A DNA stretch of 64,000 nt from Flavobacterium sp. 5 (GCF_002813295.1 NZ_PHUE01000001.1:3658001-3722000); one strand, 5' to 3'. Shown: positions 1 to 7,880, numbered from the stretch's first letter. The notes: generated by a model from the letters alone, not told the origin. Translations and numbers: made by a program.

Positions 1-700
1 AGAGGGTAAAAAAAAGACGGTTATAAAATTTTCTATTAAAGATACAGGTATTGGAATTAAGCATTACAATCAAAAAAAGATTTTTAATTCATTTGTACAA
101 GAGGATAGTGCTACTTCTCGAAAATTTGGAGGAACAGGTTTAGGTTTGGCAATTTCTAATTTGCTGCTTGGACTAATGAAAAGCAGTATGCAGCTAAAAA
201 GTAAATATGGAGATGGAAGTGATTTTTTCTTTTTTATAAAATTTAAAAAAGCAGAGCCTATAAAAGAGAATTTTACTGAGTTAGCAACACATAGAGTAAT
301 TAAAAAAATAGAGAAAACAAAAAACCTAGATGCATATCGAATTTTAATTGTAGAAGATAACAAAATAAATATGTTTTTAGCGAAGACTCTAGTGAAAAGA
401 ATTATTCCAAATGCTGTTATTTTGGAGGGTAGGGATGGTCAGGAAGGGGTTGAACAATTTGAAGTAAACAAACCTGACTTGATTTTAATGGATATTCAAA
501 TGCCTATAAAAAATGGATACGAAGCTACTCTCGAAATCAGAGCTCTTAAAAATGGTGATAAAATACCTATTATTGCTTTGACAGCAGGAATTATGCTTGG
601 GGAGAAAGATAAATGCTTAGAGTTTGGTATGAATGATTATGTTTCAAAACCAATAATAGAAGATGATCTGGATGTGATTATTCATAAATGGTTACCATAG
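1..700 (+). CDS. Hybrid sensor histidine kinase/response regulator, C-terminal part
   Basis: The gene enters from outside the window; reading frame 2 is open from base 2 to the stop at 698-700. The first codons give the end of a HATPase_c domain: a G1 box (DTGIGI), an F box (FNSFVQED) and a G2 box (GGTGLGLAIS). A linker of about 50 residues leads to a receiver domain with the acidic pair in LIVEDN, the phospho-acceptor Asp in LILMDIQMP, the conserved Thr in IALTAG and the Lys in YVSKP. The receiver is the last domain; there is no DNA-binding output. An internal TTG at 146 could be mistaken for a start, but it lies inside the G2 box. Signal input and partners lie upstream and cannot be seen. 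It sits tail to tail with the small gene that follows. Confidence 0.9.
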   Translation, partial: EGKKKTVIKFSIKDTGIGIKHYNQKKIFNSFVQEDSATSRKFGGTGLGLAISNLLLGLMKSSMQLKSKYGDGSDFFFFIKFKKAEPIKENFTELATHRVIKKIEKTKNLDAYRILIVEDNKINMFLAKTLVKRIIPNAVILEGRDGQEGVEQFEVNKPDLILMDIQMPIKNGYEATLEIRALKNGDKIPIIALTAGIMLGEKDKCLEFGMNDYVSKPIIEDDLDVIIHKWLP

Positions 701-760
701 GAATAGTTTTGTGACTATCTAAATAAATAAGCGGTTCTGATTTTGTATAGAATGTGTATA

Positions 761-792
761 AAAAAAAAGAGCGTCGAATTACTTCAACACTC
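761..792 (-). terminator. Rho-independent terminator of the 58-residue secreted peptide gene
   Basis: On the minus strand a 10-bp stem (GAGTGTTGAA / TTCGACGCTC, two G-U pairs) with a GTAA loop is followed by a run of at least eight T. The stem pairs fully only as minus-strand RNA; on the plus strand the two G-U pairs become C-A mismatches. This assigns it to the gene at 820-996. Confidence 0.75.
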
Positions 793-819
793 TTTTCGGG
801 GCATTATAAATTAATTGCA

Positions 820-996
820 TTACAGTTTCTGTGCAGATTTAGCAGTACAACAAGATTTTTTAGATTTGTCGCATGCTTTTTTTTCTTTAGCAGTGCATTC
901 TTTTTTTGTAGATTCTTTTGACTTTGTTTCTTGAGCACTCATATTCATCCCTGCCGAAAAAAGAGCTACTGCTAAAATGGTGATTAGGTTTTTCAT
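820..996 (-). CDS. Small secreted Lys/Cys-rich peptide (58 aa)
   Basis: A short open frame starts at ATG (996) and encodes 58 residues. Residues 1-21 form a typical signal peptide (MKNLITILAVALF, cleavage near SAQ). The mature part of about 36 residues is very rich in Lys, Ser and Thr and has four cysteines, at 34, 42, 49 and 50, the last two adjacent. A clean terminator follows directly, and the hydrophobic leader plus the strong strand assignment argue that the gene is real although it is very short. I recognise no family. The cysteine content and the thioredoxin operon next door suggest a metal- or thiol-related periplasmic role, which is inference only. A longer open frame on the same strand (887-1114) overlaps it out of frame and has no signal or homology features. 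Confidence 0.65.
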   Translation of the reverse strand: MKNLITILAVALFSAGMNMSAQETKSKESTKKECTAKEKKACDKSKKSCCTAKSAQKL

Positions 997-1145
997 TTTT
1001 TGATTTTTGATTGTTAATGAGTTTCAAAAGTATTCCTTTTTTTGAATAAGGATTATTAATTAACTTTTTTATAACGTAATGTTGGGAATATATTGAGCTC
1101 AATAATAGCAACATTCATAATTAAAAATGAATATCTTTTTTTTGA

Positions 1146-1448
1146 TTAAAAACTGTGCTTTTCTTTAATTATTTTAATTAAATCAGAGCTACTTAGAACA
1201 CCCGATTGTCTCCATAATTGTTTTCCGTTTTGGAAGAGAATCATTGTTGGGACTCCACGAACTTGATATTGAGAAGCTATTTGTTGATTTTTGTCGACAT
1301 CAATTTTGATGATTGAAATTTGTTCTCCCAAATTATCTTTTACTTCTTTTAAAATAGGAGCCAATGTTTGACAAGGACCACACCAAGTGGCAAAAAAATC
1401 AACCAAAACAGGTTTCTCTGATTGAATAATGTTGTTGAAAGCACTCAT
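1146..1448 (-). CDS. Thioredoxin
   Basis: A 100-residue classical thioredoxin with the redox motif WCGPC (Cys23 and Cys26), the cis-proline in RGVPT and no signal peptide, so it is cytoplasmic. It reduces disulfides and, in sulfur-handling contexts, persulfides on partner proteins. Its start codon overlaps the end of the upstream membrane-protein gene by four bases, so the two are translationally coupled; the methyltransferase-HMA gene lies just before that. The length fits a dedicated accessory thioredoxin. The context of rhodaneses and a persulfide-dioxygenase-like enzyme within 3 kb suggests that it serves reactive sulfur or metal-thiol chemistry. Confidence 0.9.
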   Translation of the reverse strand: MSAFNNIIQSEKPVLVDFFATWCGPCQTLAPILKEVKDNLGEQISIIKIDVDKNQQIASQYQVRGVPTMILFQNGKQLWRQSGVLSSSDLIKIIKEKHSF

Positions 1449-1648
1449 TTTTTGGAGTATTTGTTTTTAGGGACGGTGCAGCCATTAGGCCCACAGCCTG
1501 AATTAAATATAGCTTGAATAAAGAAAAATAATCCGAAGACAATAAAAAACCATTCGTGTGTATTGTAGGCTTGAGCGAATAAGAATATGGCAAAAGCTAA
1601 ACGAAAAACCCGCATGGCATTCCAGTTGCTAAATAGTAATTCTTTCAT
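1445..1648 (-). CDS. Small membrane protein with a Cys-Gly-rich tail (YgaP/DUF2892-like)
   Basis: A 67-residue protein with two hydrophobic segments (about residues 12-27 and 32-48) followed by a short cytosolic-type tail containing SGCGPNGC and several lysines. It resembles the small Bacteroidota family often labelled YgaP-like or DUF2892 membrane protein, which commonly sits next to thioredoxin and rhodanese genes; this assignment is from memory of the family pattern. The gene overlaps the thioredoxin start by four bases and begins nine bases after the methyltransferase-HMA stop, so all three form one operon. The paired cysteines in the tail could be the thioredoxin substrate (inference). 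Confidence 0.75.
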   Translation of the reverse strand: MKELLFSNWNAMRVFRLAFAIFLFAQAYNTHEWFFIVFGLFFFIQAIFNSGCGPNGCTVPKNKYSKK

Positions 1649-1657
1649 TTTGTAGGT

Positions 1658-2494
1658 TTATAAAATGGGATTTTCAATTTTATATTTGGGATCGTAGCTA
1701 ATTTCTTTTTGAAAAGTTTTCAAATTAATTTCAAAATTACTTATTATTAATATTTCAGCAAAATTTGTACTCATATTTACATTCAAAACGCCATCAATTG
1801 CAGTAAACTTTTCGGAAACTGCATTGCTACATCCATTACAAGTGATGCCTTCAAATGAATATAAATTTACAATAACTGTATTGTTTTTTTGTATTTCTAT
1901 CCATAATTCGGTTCCAGCTCTTGGTGTTACTGAATTTTGAGATACTTCTATTTTTAAAAAGTCGAAAGCTGCCTTGAAAAGCATTTCATATTCTTCTCGG
2001 CTTCCACCAAATGGAGGATTTGTTTCGAATGTTCGGTTGAATAATAATCCGGCAATTTTTCCTTCTTTAGCTAATAGCTGATGCATTTTCCAAACGTATT
2101 TTTGGCGCATTGTGGGAGGCAAAGCACAGAAAAAAGTTTGTTCGAGGATCAAATCATATTCGCCTTTATGTTCAAAAAAATCTCCTAATAGAATATTGAT
2201 GTTAGGATTATCTTTGAATTTGGTTTTTAGATTTTGAACCAATGTAGGGGCAATATCAATAACGGTAACATTTGTAAAACCTTGTTCTAAAAGATACACT
2301 GCTTCATAGGTGTTTCCACAACCGGGAATTAAAATTCGAGTGTTTTTATCTTTTAAAGTATCGATATAACTTTTTATAGGCAGTGATACTGTTCCAAGAT
2401 CCCAACCTGTTGTATTGGCTTTATATTGATTGTCCCAATAGGTTTGATCCAAAGGATTATCACAAGCTACTACGCAACATTTTAAATTGTCCAT
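1658..2494 (-). CDS. TPMT-family SAM methyltransferase fused to a heavy-metal-associated (HMA) domain
   Basis: A 278-residue protein with two parts. Residues 1-200 form a class I methyltransferase of the thiopurine methyltransferase/TehB-like type: WDLGTVS at the start, the SAM-binding loop ILIPGCGNTYEA, the acidic residue in VIDIAP, and the EQTFFCALPP segment. Residues 208-278 are a ferredoxin-like HMA domain with GITCNGC (Cys219 and Cys222), as in MerP and copper chaperones. The family methylates thiols or metalloid oxyanions; the fused HMA domain suggests a thiophilic metal or metalloid ligand. First gene of an operon with the small membrane protein and thioredoxin. No signal peptide, so cytoplasmic. 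Confidence 0.85.
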   Translation of the reverse strand: MDNLKCCVVACDNPLDQTYWDNQYKANTTGWDLGTVSLPIKSYIDTLKDKNTRILIPGCGNTYEAVYLLEQGFTNVTVIDIAPTLVQNLKTKFKDNPNINILLGDFFEHKGEYDLILEQTFFCALPPTMRQKYVWKMHQLLAKEGKIAGLLFNRTFETNPPFGGSREEYEMLFKAAFDFLKIEVSQNSVTPRAGTELWIEIQKNNTVIVNLYSFEGITCNGCSNAVSEKFTAIDGVLNVNMSTNFAEILIISNFEINLKTFQKEISYDPKYKIENPIL

Positions 2495-2569
2495 ACTTAT
2501 TTTTTCTTTTGAAAGTGTTTATATTTTAACAACTAAGTTTACTGAAATAGTATTGCTTCTTAGGTACTT

Positions 2570-2687
2570 GCGTGAGTGATAGGAGCTAGCTACCGAAGTA
2601 GCGCGGATAGTACGACAGCATCTCAATAAAAGGGCAAATACTCGCAAAGATTAGTTGCCCTTTTATTGGGATGGTGGCACGCCCTGA
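2570..2687. repeat. Intergenic palindromic element with long stem-loop
   Basis: Two nested structures lie between the methyltransferase and the metallo-hydrolase genes: a short hairpin GCTAC-CGAA-GTAGC at 2589-2602 and a 19-bp stem at 2619-2637/2655-2673 (CATCTCAATAAAAGGGCAA against its complement, one mismatch). The ends (GCGTGAG and CACGCCC) look like loose inverted borders. It has the appearance of a dispersed flavobacterial intergenic repeat and may also end transcription of the gene at 2692-4101, although no T-run follows the stem. Confidence 0.55.
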
Positions 2688-2691
2688 CTAT

Positions 2692-4101
2692 TTAAATTTT
2701 ACTTTGGCACACAAAATCAGTTCTGGGAACATTAGTTTTTGTAATAGCATTAAATCCGCCTTCAATTTCGCTGAAATTTCGAAACCCTCTTGCTTGCAAA
2801 ATAGATGCGGCGATCATACTACGATATCCACCTGCACAATGTATGAAAAATGGCTCGTTTGGATCAATGTCTTTCATCCAATCGTTGATGTTTGCCAGTG
2901 GTTTACTGTAGGCTTCGGCTACGTGTTCGGCACTGTACTCTGTTTCTTTACGAATGTCGATGATTTTGCTTTCGCCAATTTTTACTTGTTTTTGGAATTC
3001 CTCGGCTGTAATTCTATTTACGATGTCAATTTCTTTTTTAGCATTTTTCCAAGCATTAAAACCACCTTCTAAATGACCTACTAAGTTGTCAAAACCTACA
3101 CGACTTAAGCGGGTTACAGTTTCTTCTTCACGCCCCAGTTCGGTAATTAAAAGAATTGGTTGTTTTACATTGGCAATTAAAGCACCAACCCAAGGAGCAA
3201 AATCCCCATCGATTCCTATGTTTATGGATTGTGGAATGAAGCCTTTGGCAAAATCACCGTTTTTTCGGGTATCTAGAATTAAAGCTCCAGTTTCATCAGC
3301 AGTTGATTCAAATTTTGTTACTGATAAAGCATTCATCCCATGTTTTAAAACTTCCTGAAAACTGTCATATCCTTTTTTATTCATGGCTACATTCATTCCA
3401 AAATAAGCTGGAGGAGGAAGTAAGCCATCGGTTACTTCGGTTATGAATTCGGTTTCGGTCATGTTGGCTCTCAATGCATAATTAGTAGCTTTTTGATTTC
3501 CGATGGTCGAAACTGTTTCTTTGCTCATGTTTTTACCACAAGCACTGCCCGCGCCGTGTGCTGGATATACAATAACATCATCGGACAAGGTCATAACTTT
3601 GTTTCTTAACGAATGGAAAAGTAATCCTGCCAGTTGTTCCTGAGTCATTGAAGCTGCTTTTTGAGCAAGGTCTGGTCTTCCCACGTCACCAATAAACAGG
3701 GTGTCACCAGAGAAAATAGCATGGTCTTTTTTATTTTCATCAATTAACAAATAGGTTGAGCTTTCCATAGTATGGCCGGGTGTATGCAATACTTTTATTT
3801 TGATATTTCCTATTTCAAATAATTGATTATCGGTTGCAATAATGGATTCAAACTCGGGTTTTGCAGTTGGACCATAAACGATTGGAGCACCTGTTTCTTT
3901 GCTTAAATCAAGATGACCAGAAACAAAATCAGCATGAAAATGAGTTTCAAAAATATATTTCAGTTTCACTCCATCGCGGGTAATTCTGTCTAGATAAGGT
4001 TGTGTTTCTCTTAGCGGATCTATTATAGCAGCTTCACCATTGGAAGTGATATAATAGGCTCCTTGCGCTAAACATCCTGTATATATTTGTTCTATTTGCA
4101 T
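2692..4101 (-). CDS. Persulfide-dioxygenase-like MBL-fold protein with two rhodanese domains
   Basis: A 469-residue fusion. Residues 1-240 are an ETHE1/CstB-type metallo-beta-lactamase fold with TH54FH56AD58F; the residue after Asp58 is Phe instead of His, and GDVGRPD follows downstream, consistent with a mononuclear iron site. Residues about 255-345 are a rhodanese fold that lacks the catalytic cysteine (ITELGRE sits in that position). Residues about 355-460 are a second rhodanese with an intact loop HC422AGGYRS. The known role of this architecture is oxidation of glutathione or other low-molecular persulfides to sulfite with sulfur transfer. Sulfite export by the neighbouring TauE/SafE permease would be the logical next step. 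A near-consensus minus-strand promoter -7 element is at 4125-4132, and a palindrome resembling a Crp/Fnr site lies 53 bases upstream of the start. Confidence 0.88.
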   Translation of the reverse strand: MQIEQIYTGCLAQGAYYITSNGEAAIIDPLRETQPYLDRITRDGVKLKYIFETHFHADFVSGHLDLSKETGAPIVYGPTAKPEFESIIATDNQLFEIGNIKIKVLHTPGHTMESSTYLLIDENKKDHAIFSGDTLFIGDVGRPDLAQKAASMTQEQLAGLLFHSLRNKVMTLSDDVIVYPAHGAGSACGKNMSKETVSTIGNQKATNYALRANMTETEFITEVTDGLLPPPAYFGMNVAMNKKGYDSFQEVLKHGMNALSVTKFESTADETGALILDTRKNGDFAKGFIPQSINIGIDGDFAPWVGALIANVKQPILLITELGREEETVTRLSRVGFDNLVGHLEGGFNAWKNAKKEIDIVNRITAEEFQKQVKIGESKIIDIRKETEYSAEHVAEAYSKPLANINDWMKDIDPNEPFFIHCAGGYRSMIAASILQARGFRNFSEIEGGFNAITKTNVPRTDFVCQSKI

Positions 4102-4153
4102 GATTTTAATTTTAAAAAGAGTTACAAAGTTACTCCTGTTTTATGATACTATA

Positions 4154-4169
4154 TGTGATAAAAATTACT
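4154..4169. promoter_or_regulatory. Candidate Crp/Fnr-type operator upstream of the MBL-rhodanese gene
   Basis: The sequence TGTGAT-AAAA-ATTACT is an imperfect palindrome with a four-base AAAA spacer. It lies about 53 bases upstream of the start at 4101. A related palindrome has the same spacing to the next gene (5009-5024), and a Crp/Fnr regulator is encoded beside them. Confidence 0.4.
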
Positions 4170-4172
4170 TTG

Positions 4173-4958
4173 TTAGATGAAAATTTCTTTAATGATAATG
4201 TAAATACCCATTATCAAAACAAACCATCCAAAAATTGGCTTGAGTTTGTTGCTATCTATTTTTTTGGATAGGTGAGTGCCAATAAACATTCCTATGAAAG
4301 CCATACTTGAAATACTCAGTAAAAAGATATAATCTATTGGTGCACCAATATATAAATCACCTGCAAAACCAATAGCAGAATTAATAAAAATGATTAATAA
4401 TGAAGTGCCAACAGCTTGTTTCATTGGTAATTTGGCAAAAAACAAAAGAGCAGGAATGATTAAAAATCCACCACCTGCACCTAGAAAACCTGATATAGTT
4501 CCAATCACAGCTCCAATTACTGCTAGTTGCCAATAATTAGTACTAATAGCGTGTATTTGAGTTTTGGTTTTACCAATCATAGAAATAGATGCCGATACCA
4601 TCAGGATTGCAAAAATGATCATGATTAGAAAGTTCTTGGTGACTTGAAAATCATTTATGGTAAAAAGCAAATTAGGAATCTTCAAAAAAATTACTTCTCG
4701 AATAATCAAAATTGAAAATACGGAAGGAATGGCAAAATATAATGCCGATTTGATTTTGAGGTTTCCCATTCGATAATGGCTAAAACATCCTGATAAAGCT
4801 GTGACTCCTACTATGAATAAGGAATAACTAGTCGCCAGTTTTGGATCAATTTTGAATAAATAGACCAATATAGGAATGGTTAAAATAGATCCTCCACCGC
4901 CGATTAACCCTAAAGAGAGTCCTATTATGACCGAAGCCAAGTAACCAAAATATTCCAT
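4173..4958 (-). CDS. TauE/SafE family sulfite/sulfur-anion permease
   Basis: A 261-residue integral membrane protein with about eight hydrophobic segments. It has the two Gly-rich repeats typical of the family: GLSLGLIGGGGSI near residue 15 and GFLGAGGGFLI near residue 160. Members export sulfite, sulfoacetate or other sulfur anions, or move them inward. Its place between a persulfide-dioxygenase-like enzyme and a Crp/Fnr regulator supports export of sulfite or thiosulfate made by persulfide oxidation (inference). The start ATG at 4958 is the first in the frame and leads directly into the first membrane helix. Confidence 0.88.
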   Translation of the reverse strand: MEYFGYLASVIIGLSLGLIGGGGSILTIPILVYLFKIDPKLATSYSLFIVGVTALSGCFSHYRMGNLKIKSALYFAIPSVFSILIIREVIFLKIPNLLFTINDFQVTKNFLIMIIFAILMVSASISMIGKTKTQIHAISTNYWQLAVIGAVIGTISGFLGAGGGFLIIPALLFFAKLPMKQAVGTSLLIIFINSAIGFAGDLYIGAPIDYIFLLSISSMAFIGMFIGTHLSKKIDSNKLKPIFGWFVLIMGIYIIIKEIFI

Positions 4959-5008
4959 GTCCTGTTTTTATATTTCAGACAAAGATGCGAAGTGTTTTTT
5001 TATATAGA

Positions 5009-5024
5009 TGTAACTTTTGTCACA
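5009..5024. promoter_or_regulatory. Candidate Crp/Fnr-type operator upstream of the TauE/SafE gene
   Basis: TGTAAC-TTTT-GTCACA has 6-base arms with one mismatch and a 4-base spacer. It lies about 51 bases upstream of the permease start and is a better palindrome than the site at 4154-4169. The adjacent gene encodes a Crp/Fnr protein, the obvious candidate ligand. Confidence 0.45.
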
Positions 5025-5081
5025 TTGGTTTAGGTTTGTCTGAAAGCTAAAATTTGCCTACTGTTAGCCGAATACGATTAA

Positions 5082-5705
5082 CTATAGAATTTCAATCTGA
5101 TTGCGGTGCAAAACGACCAAACCTCGCTGTTCCATTTTTTTGAGTAGCCTCGATATAACTTCTCTGGAAGTATTCAAATCAGATCCGATTTCTTGATGTG
5201 ATAGTTTTAATTCTTTGCAGCCACAAGCTTCAACTTGGCGTTTTAGATAAAATTCCAACCGCTCATCCATTGCTCTAAAAGCAATACTGTCAATTACCTC
5301 TAGTACTTCTTCTAAGCGATTGCGATACGAGCCTACAACAAATTCGTACCAACTGCGATGTTCCATCATCCATTTGTCCATCATTGCTAATGGAAGCATG
5401 ATTATCTCAGCATCTTCAACTACTTTTGCCATGATTTGGCTTTTTTCATTCTTGATGGCGCAAACCATAGATAAGGCACAGGCTTGTCCAGGTTGTAAGT
5501 AATACATGAAAAATTCGCCACCATCACTGTCTTCACGATAGACTTTGATTGTTCCTTTTACTAATAGTATGGTGTTTTTAATATATTGTCCAGTGCGCAT
5601 GATCACTTCTCCTGCACTAATATTTTTTATTATTTCATTTGCTTTGATGTCTTGTATCAATTCATTTGAAAAGGAAGGAAATGTTTTTTTTAATAGCTCT
5701 GGCAT
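5082..5705 (-). CDS. Crp/Fnr family transcriptional regulator
   Basis: A 207-residue regulator: an N-terminal cyclic-nucleotide-binding-fold jelly roll (about residues 10-125), a long dimer helix, and a C-terminal winged helix with the recognition region HQEIGSDLNTSREVISRLLK. It has four cysteines: Cys76 and Cys82 in the effector domain, and Cys161 with Cys163 (ACGC) at the hinge before the DNA-binding domain. It lacks the N-terminal cysteine cluster of true FNR. The gene lies between the sulfur-permease gene and a divergent rhodanese gene, and palindromes of Crp/Fnr type precede two neighbouring genes. A persulfide- or redox-sensing role through the cysteines is plausible but not shown by sequence alone. 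Confidence 0.87.
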   Translation of the reverse strand: MPELLKKTFPSFSNELIQDIKANEIIKNISAGEVIMRTGQYIKNTILLVKGTIKVYREDSDGGEFFMYYLQPGQACALSMVCAIKNEKSQIMAKVVEDAEIIMLPLAMMDKWMMEHRSWYEFVVGSYRNRLEEVLEVIDSIAFRAMDERLEFYLKRQVEACGCKELKLSHQEIGSDLNTSREVISRLLKKMEQRGLVVLHRNQIEIL

Positions 5706-5910
5706 TTTGTTTTTTATTTAGAAATTAATTGGAATTCAGGAGTGTAAAAATACTAAAAATAGAACTTATTTATAATTGAAATGACGTCTGATATGATGTT
5801 GAAATATATTCGATATTACGAAAACGTTTTCTTTAAATTATTGTATAATTCACAAAAAAGGGGTGTATTGTTTGAGGAAAATCTCGTATTTTTACGAAAA
5901 AATATATATT

Positions 5911-6216
5911 ATGAATTTGACACAAGAAGAATGGGTTTCTCAAATGGAAGCCGATGAGAATGCAGTCCTGTTAGATGTAAGAACCGAAGATGAATGCGAT
6001 CAAGGCATAATAGAAGGTTCTATTAATATTGATATTCATAAAGGTCAGGAGTTTGTTGATACTATTGCTGCATTAGATAAAAGTAAAAATTATTATGTGT
6101 ATTGCCGCTCTGGAATGAGAAGTGCAAAAGCATGTGAAATTATGAACGAGCTGGGTATAGACAATGCCTATAACTTACTCGGTGGAATTATAGAATGGGA
6201 AGGTGATATAGTTTAA
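5911..6216 (+). CDS. Single-domain rhodanese (sulfurtransferase)
   Basis: A 101-residue rhodanese of the GlpE/PspE size class. The conserved Asp22-Val-Arg opens the fold and the active-site loop is Cys65-Arg-Ser-Gly-Met-Arg. It has no signal peptide. I place the start at the ATG at 5911 (MNLTQEEW); an open frame extends 16 codons upstream but gives a stretch unrelated to the family. It is transcribed away from the Crp/Fnr gene. A TTG...TATTGTTTG stretch upstream, at about 5841-5874, resembles a promoter but its -7 box has one extra base. It probably carries sulfane sulfur between the thioredoxin and the persulfide-oxidising enzyme. Confidence 0.9.
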   Translation: MNLTQEEWVSQMEADENAVLLDVRTEDECDQGIIEGSINIDIHKGQEFVDTIAALDKSKNYYVYCRSGMRSAKACEIMNELGIDNAYNLLGGIIEWEGDIV

Positions 6217-6223
6217 CATCACA

Positions 6224-6247
6224 AAAAAGAGGCCAACGCCTCTTTTT
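6224..6247 (+). terminator. Rho-independent terminator after the rhodanese gene
   Basis: The GAGGC/GCCTC stem is extended by A5/T5 pairing, with a CAAC loop and a following T-run. Only 8 bases separate it from the rhodanese stop codon, so gapN is probably read from its own promoter or by read-through. Confidence 0.85.
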
Positions 6248-6280
6248 AAAATTTAATAGAAATAACCAAAATAACCAAGA

Positions 6281-7861
6281 ATGAATACAATACCTCAAGA
6301 ATTTCAAATTACATCTTTGCTTAACCAAGACACTTATTTGGTAAACGGCGAATTAAAAAAATGGACAGGAAAAACAACACCAGTATATTCAACTATTTCT
6401 TCAACTGAAAAATATGAACCAACTTTATTAGGTTCTATTCCATTTATGGGAGAAGCAGAGGCACTAGAGGTAGCAGAATCTGCTAAAGCAGCCTTTAATA
6501 ATGGACAAGGATTATGGCCAACAATGAAAGTTGTTGATCGTATCAAATGCATGGAAAAGTTTGTTGTTAAAATGAAAGAAACCCGTACCGAAGTAGTGAA
6601 ACTTTTGATGTGGGAAATCGGTAAGACATTAGGCGATTCTGAAAAAGAATTTGACAGAACGGTAGAATACATTGAAGATACTATCGAAAGTTATAAAGAA
6701 CTACATGGCCGTAGCGCACATTTTTCTAAAGTACAAGGAATTAATGCCATGGTACGTAGGGGACCAATTGGAGTTGTATTGTGTCTTGGACCTTATAATT
6801 ATCCATTGAACGAAACCTTTACATTGCTTATTCCAGCTTTGATTATGGGTAACCCAGTGATTTTCAAGCCTGCTAAACATGGTGTATTATTAATTTCGCC
6901 ATTATTGGAAGCTTTTAGAAGCAGTTTTCCAAAAGGAGTAATTAGCATTGTTTATGGTAGAGGTCGCGAGATTGCTTCACCAATAATGAAATCAGGTAAA
7001 GTAGATATTTTGGCTTTGATTGGAAACAGTAAATCAGCTATTGCTTTACAAGATCAGCACCCAAACAAAAACAGATTGCGTTTGGTATTAGGATTAGAAG
7101 CTAAAAATCCAGCAATTATATTACCAGATGCTGATTTGGATTTGGCTATTCAAGAATGTATAGCAGGAACTTTGTCTTTTAATGGGCAACGTTGTACTGC
7201 TTTGAAACTTTTATATGTGCATGAATCAATTGCCGAAGAGTTTAATAAACGTTTTGCAGCCAAAGTTGATTCTTTAGTATTCGGTAATCCATGGGAAAAA
7301 GGAGTTTCATTAACACCACTTCCAGAGGCAGAAAAGCCAGGGTATATTCAGGAATTAATTGACGATGCTACCAGTAAAGGAGCAAAAGTGATTAATGCTA
7401 AAGGAGGAGAGCATAGCGATAATTTTATATTTCCTGCGGTTTTATATCCAGTAAAAAAAGACATGCGTGTGTATCAGGAAGAACAATTTGGTCCAGTAGT
7501 ACCAGTGTTGACTTTCAAAGATATTCAAGAGCCATTGAATGATATGGCTGAGTCAAATTATGGACAACAAGTAAGTTTGTTTGGTAAAAACATCAAAACT
7601 CTCGCTCCACTTATCGATACTTTGGTAAACTTGGTTTGTAGAGTAAACTTGAACAGTTCTTGCCAGAGAGGACCAGATGTTTTCCCTTTCACAGGAAGAA
7701 AAGATTCTGCTTTTGGAACATTGAGTATTCATGATGCTTTGCGTTCATTCTCAATCAGAACTTTTGTTGCTTCAAAAGACAATGCCTATAACAATGAAAT
7801 AGTACAAGAATTGTTAAACAGTAAAGAATCAAATTTCATCAATACCGATTATATTCTATAA
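6281..7861 (+). CDS. gapN: NADP-dependent glyceraldehyde-3-phosphate dehydrogenase (non-phosphorylating)
   Basis: A 526-residue aldehyde dehydrogenase superfamily enzyme. The general base Glu273 lies in LGLEAKNPA and the catalytic Cys305 in [10 protein letters not shown]; the cofactor region FKPAKHG is present. The long form (over 520 residues) with ELHGR and [17 protein letters not shown] matches the GapN branch found in many Bacteroidota. It oxidises glyceraldehyde-3-phosphate to 3-phosphoglycerate with NADP and so supplies NADPH at the cost of ATP. It is monocistronic, bounded by terminators on both sides. An alternative assignment would be another succinate-semialdehyde-type dehydrogenase, but the [14 protein letters not shown] segment fits GapN best. 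Confidence 0.85.
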   Translation: MNTIPQEFQITSLLNQDTYLVNGELKKWTGKTTPVYSTISSTEKYEPTLLGSIPFMGEAEALEVAESAKAAFNNGQGLWPTMKVVDRIKCMEKFVVKMKETRTEVVKLLMWEIGKTLGDSEKEFDRTVEYIEDTIESYKELHGRSAHFSKVQGINAMVRRGPIGVVLCLGPYNYPLNETFTLLIPALIMGNPVIFKPAKHGVLLISPLLEAFRSSFPKGVISIVYGRGREIASPIMKSGKVDILALIGNSKSAIALQDQHPNKNRLRLVLGLEAKNPAIILPDADLDLAIQECIAGTLSFNGQRCTALKLLYVHESIAEEFNKRFAAKVDSLVFGNPWEKGVSLTPLPEAEKPGYIQELIDDATSKGAKVINAKGGEHSDNFIFPAVLYPVKKDMRVYQEEQFGPVVPVLTFKDIQEPLNDMAESNYGQQVSLFGKNIKTLAPLIDTLVNLVCRVNLNSSCQRGPDVFPFTGRKDSAFGTLSIHDALRSFSIRTFVASKDNAYNNEIVQELLNSKESNFINTDYIL

Positions 7862-7880
7862 TCATTTTTTGAACTTTTTT

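Noticed and set aside
887..1114. 75-codon minus-strand frame near the secreted peptide gene
   Set aside because: It overlaps out of frame with the 58-residue gene that has a signal peptide and matching terminator, and its own peptide looks random.
2619..2673. Classical Rho-independent terminator
   Set aside because: The stem is long but no T-run follows it on either strand, so it is listed as a palindromic element instead.
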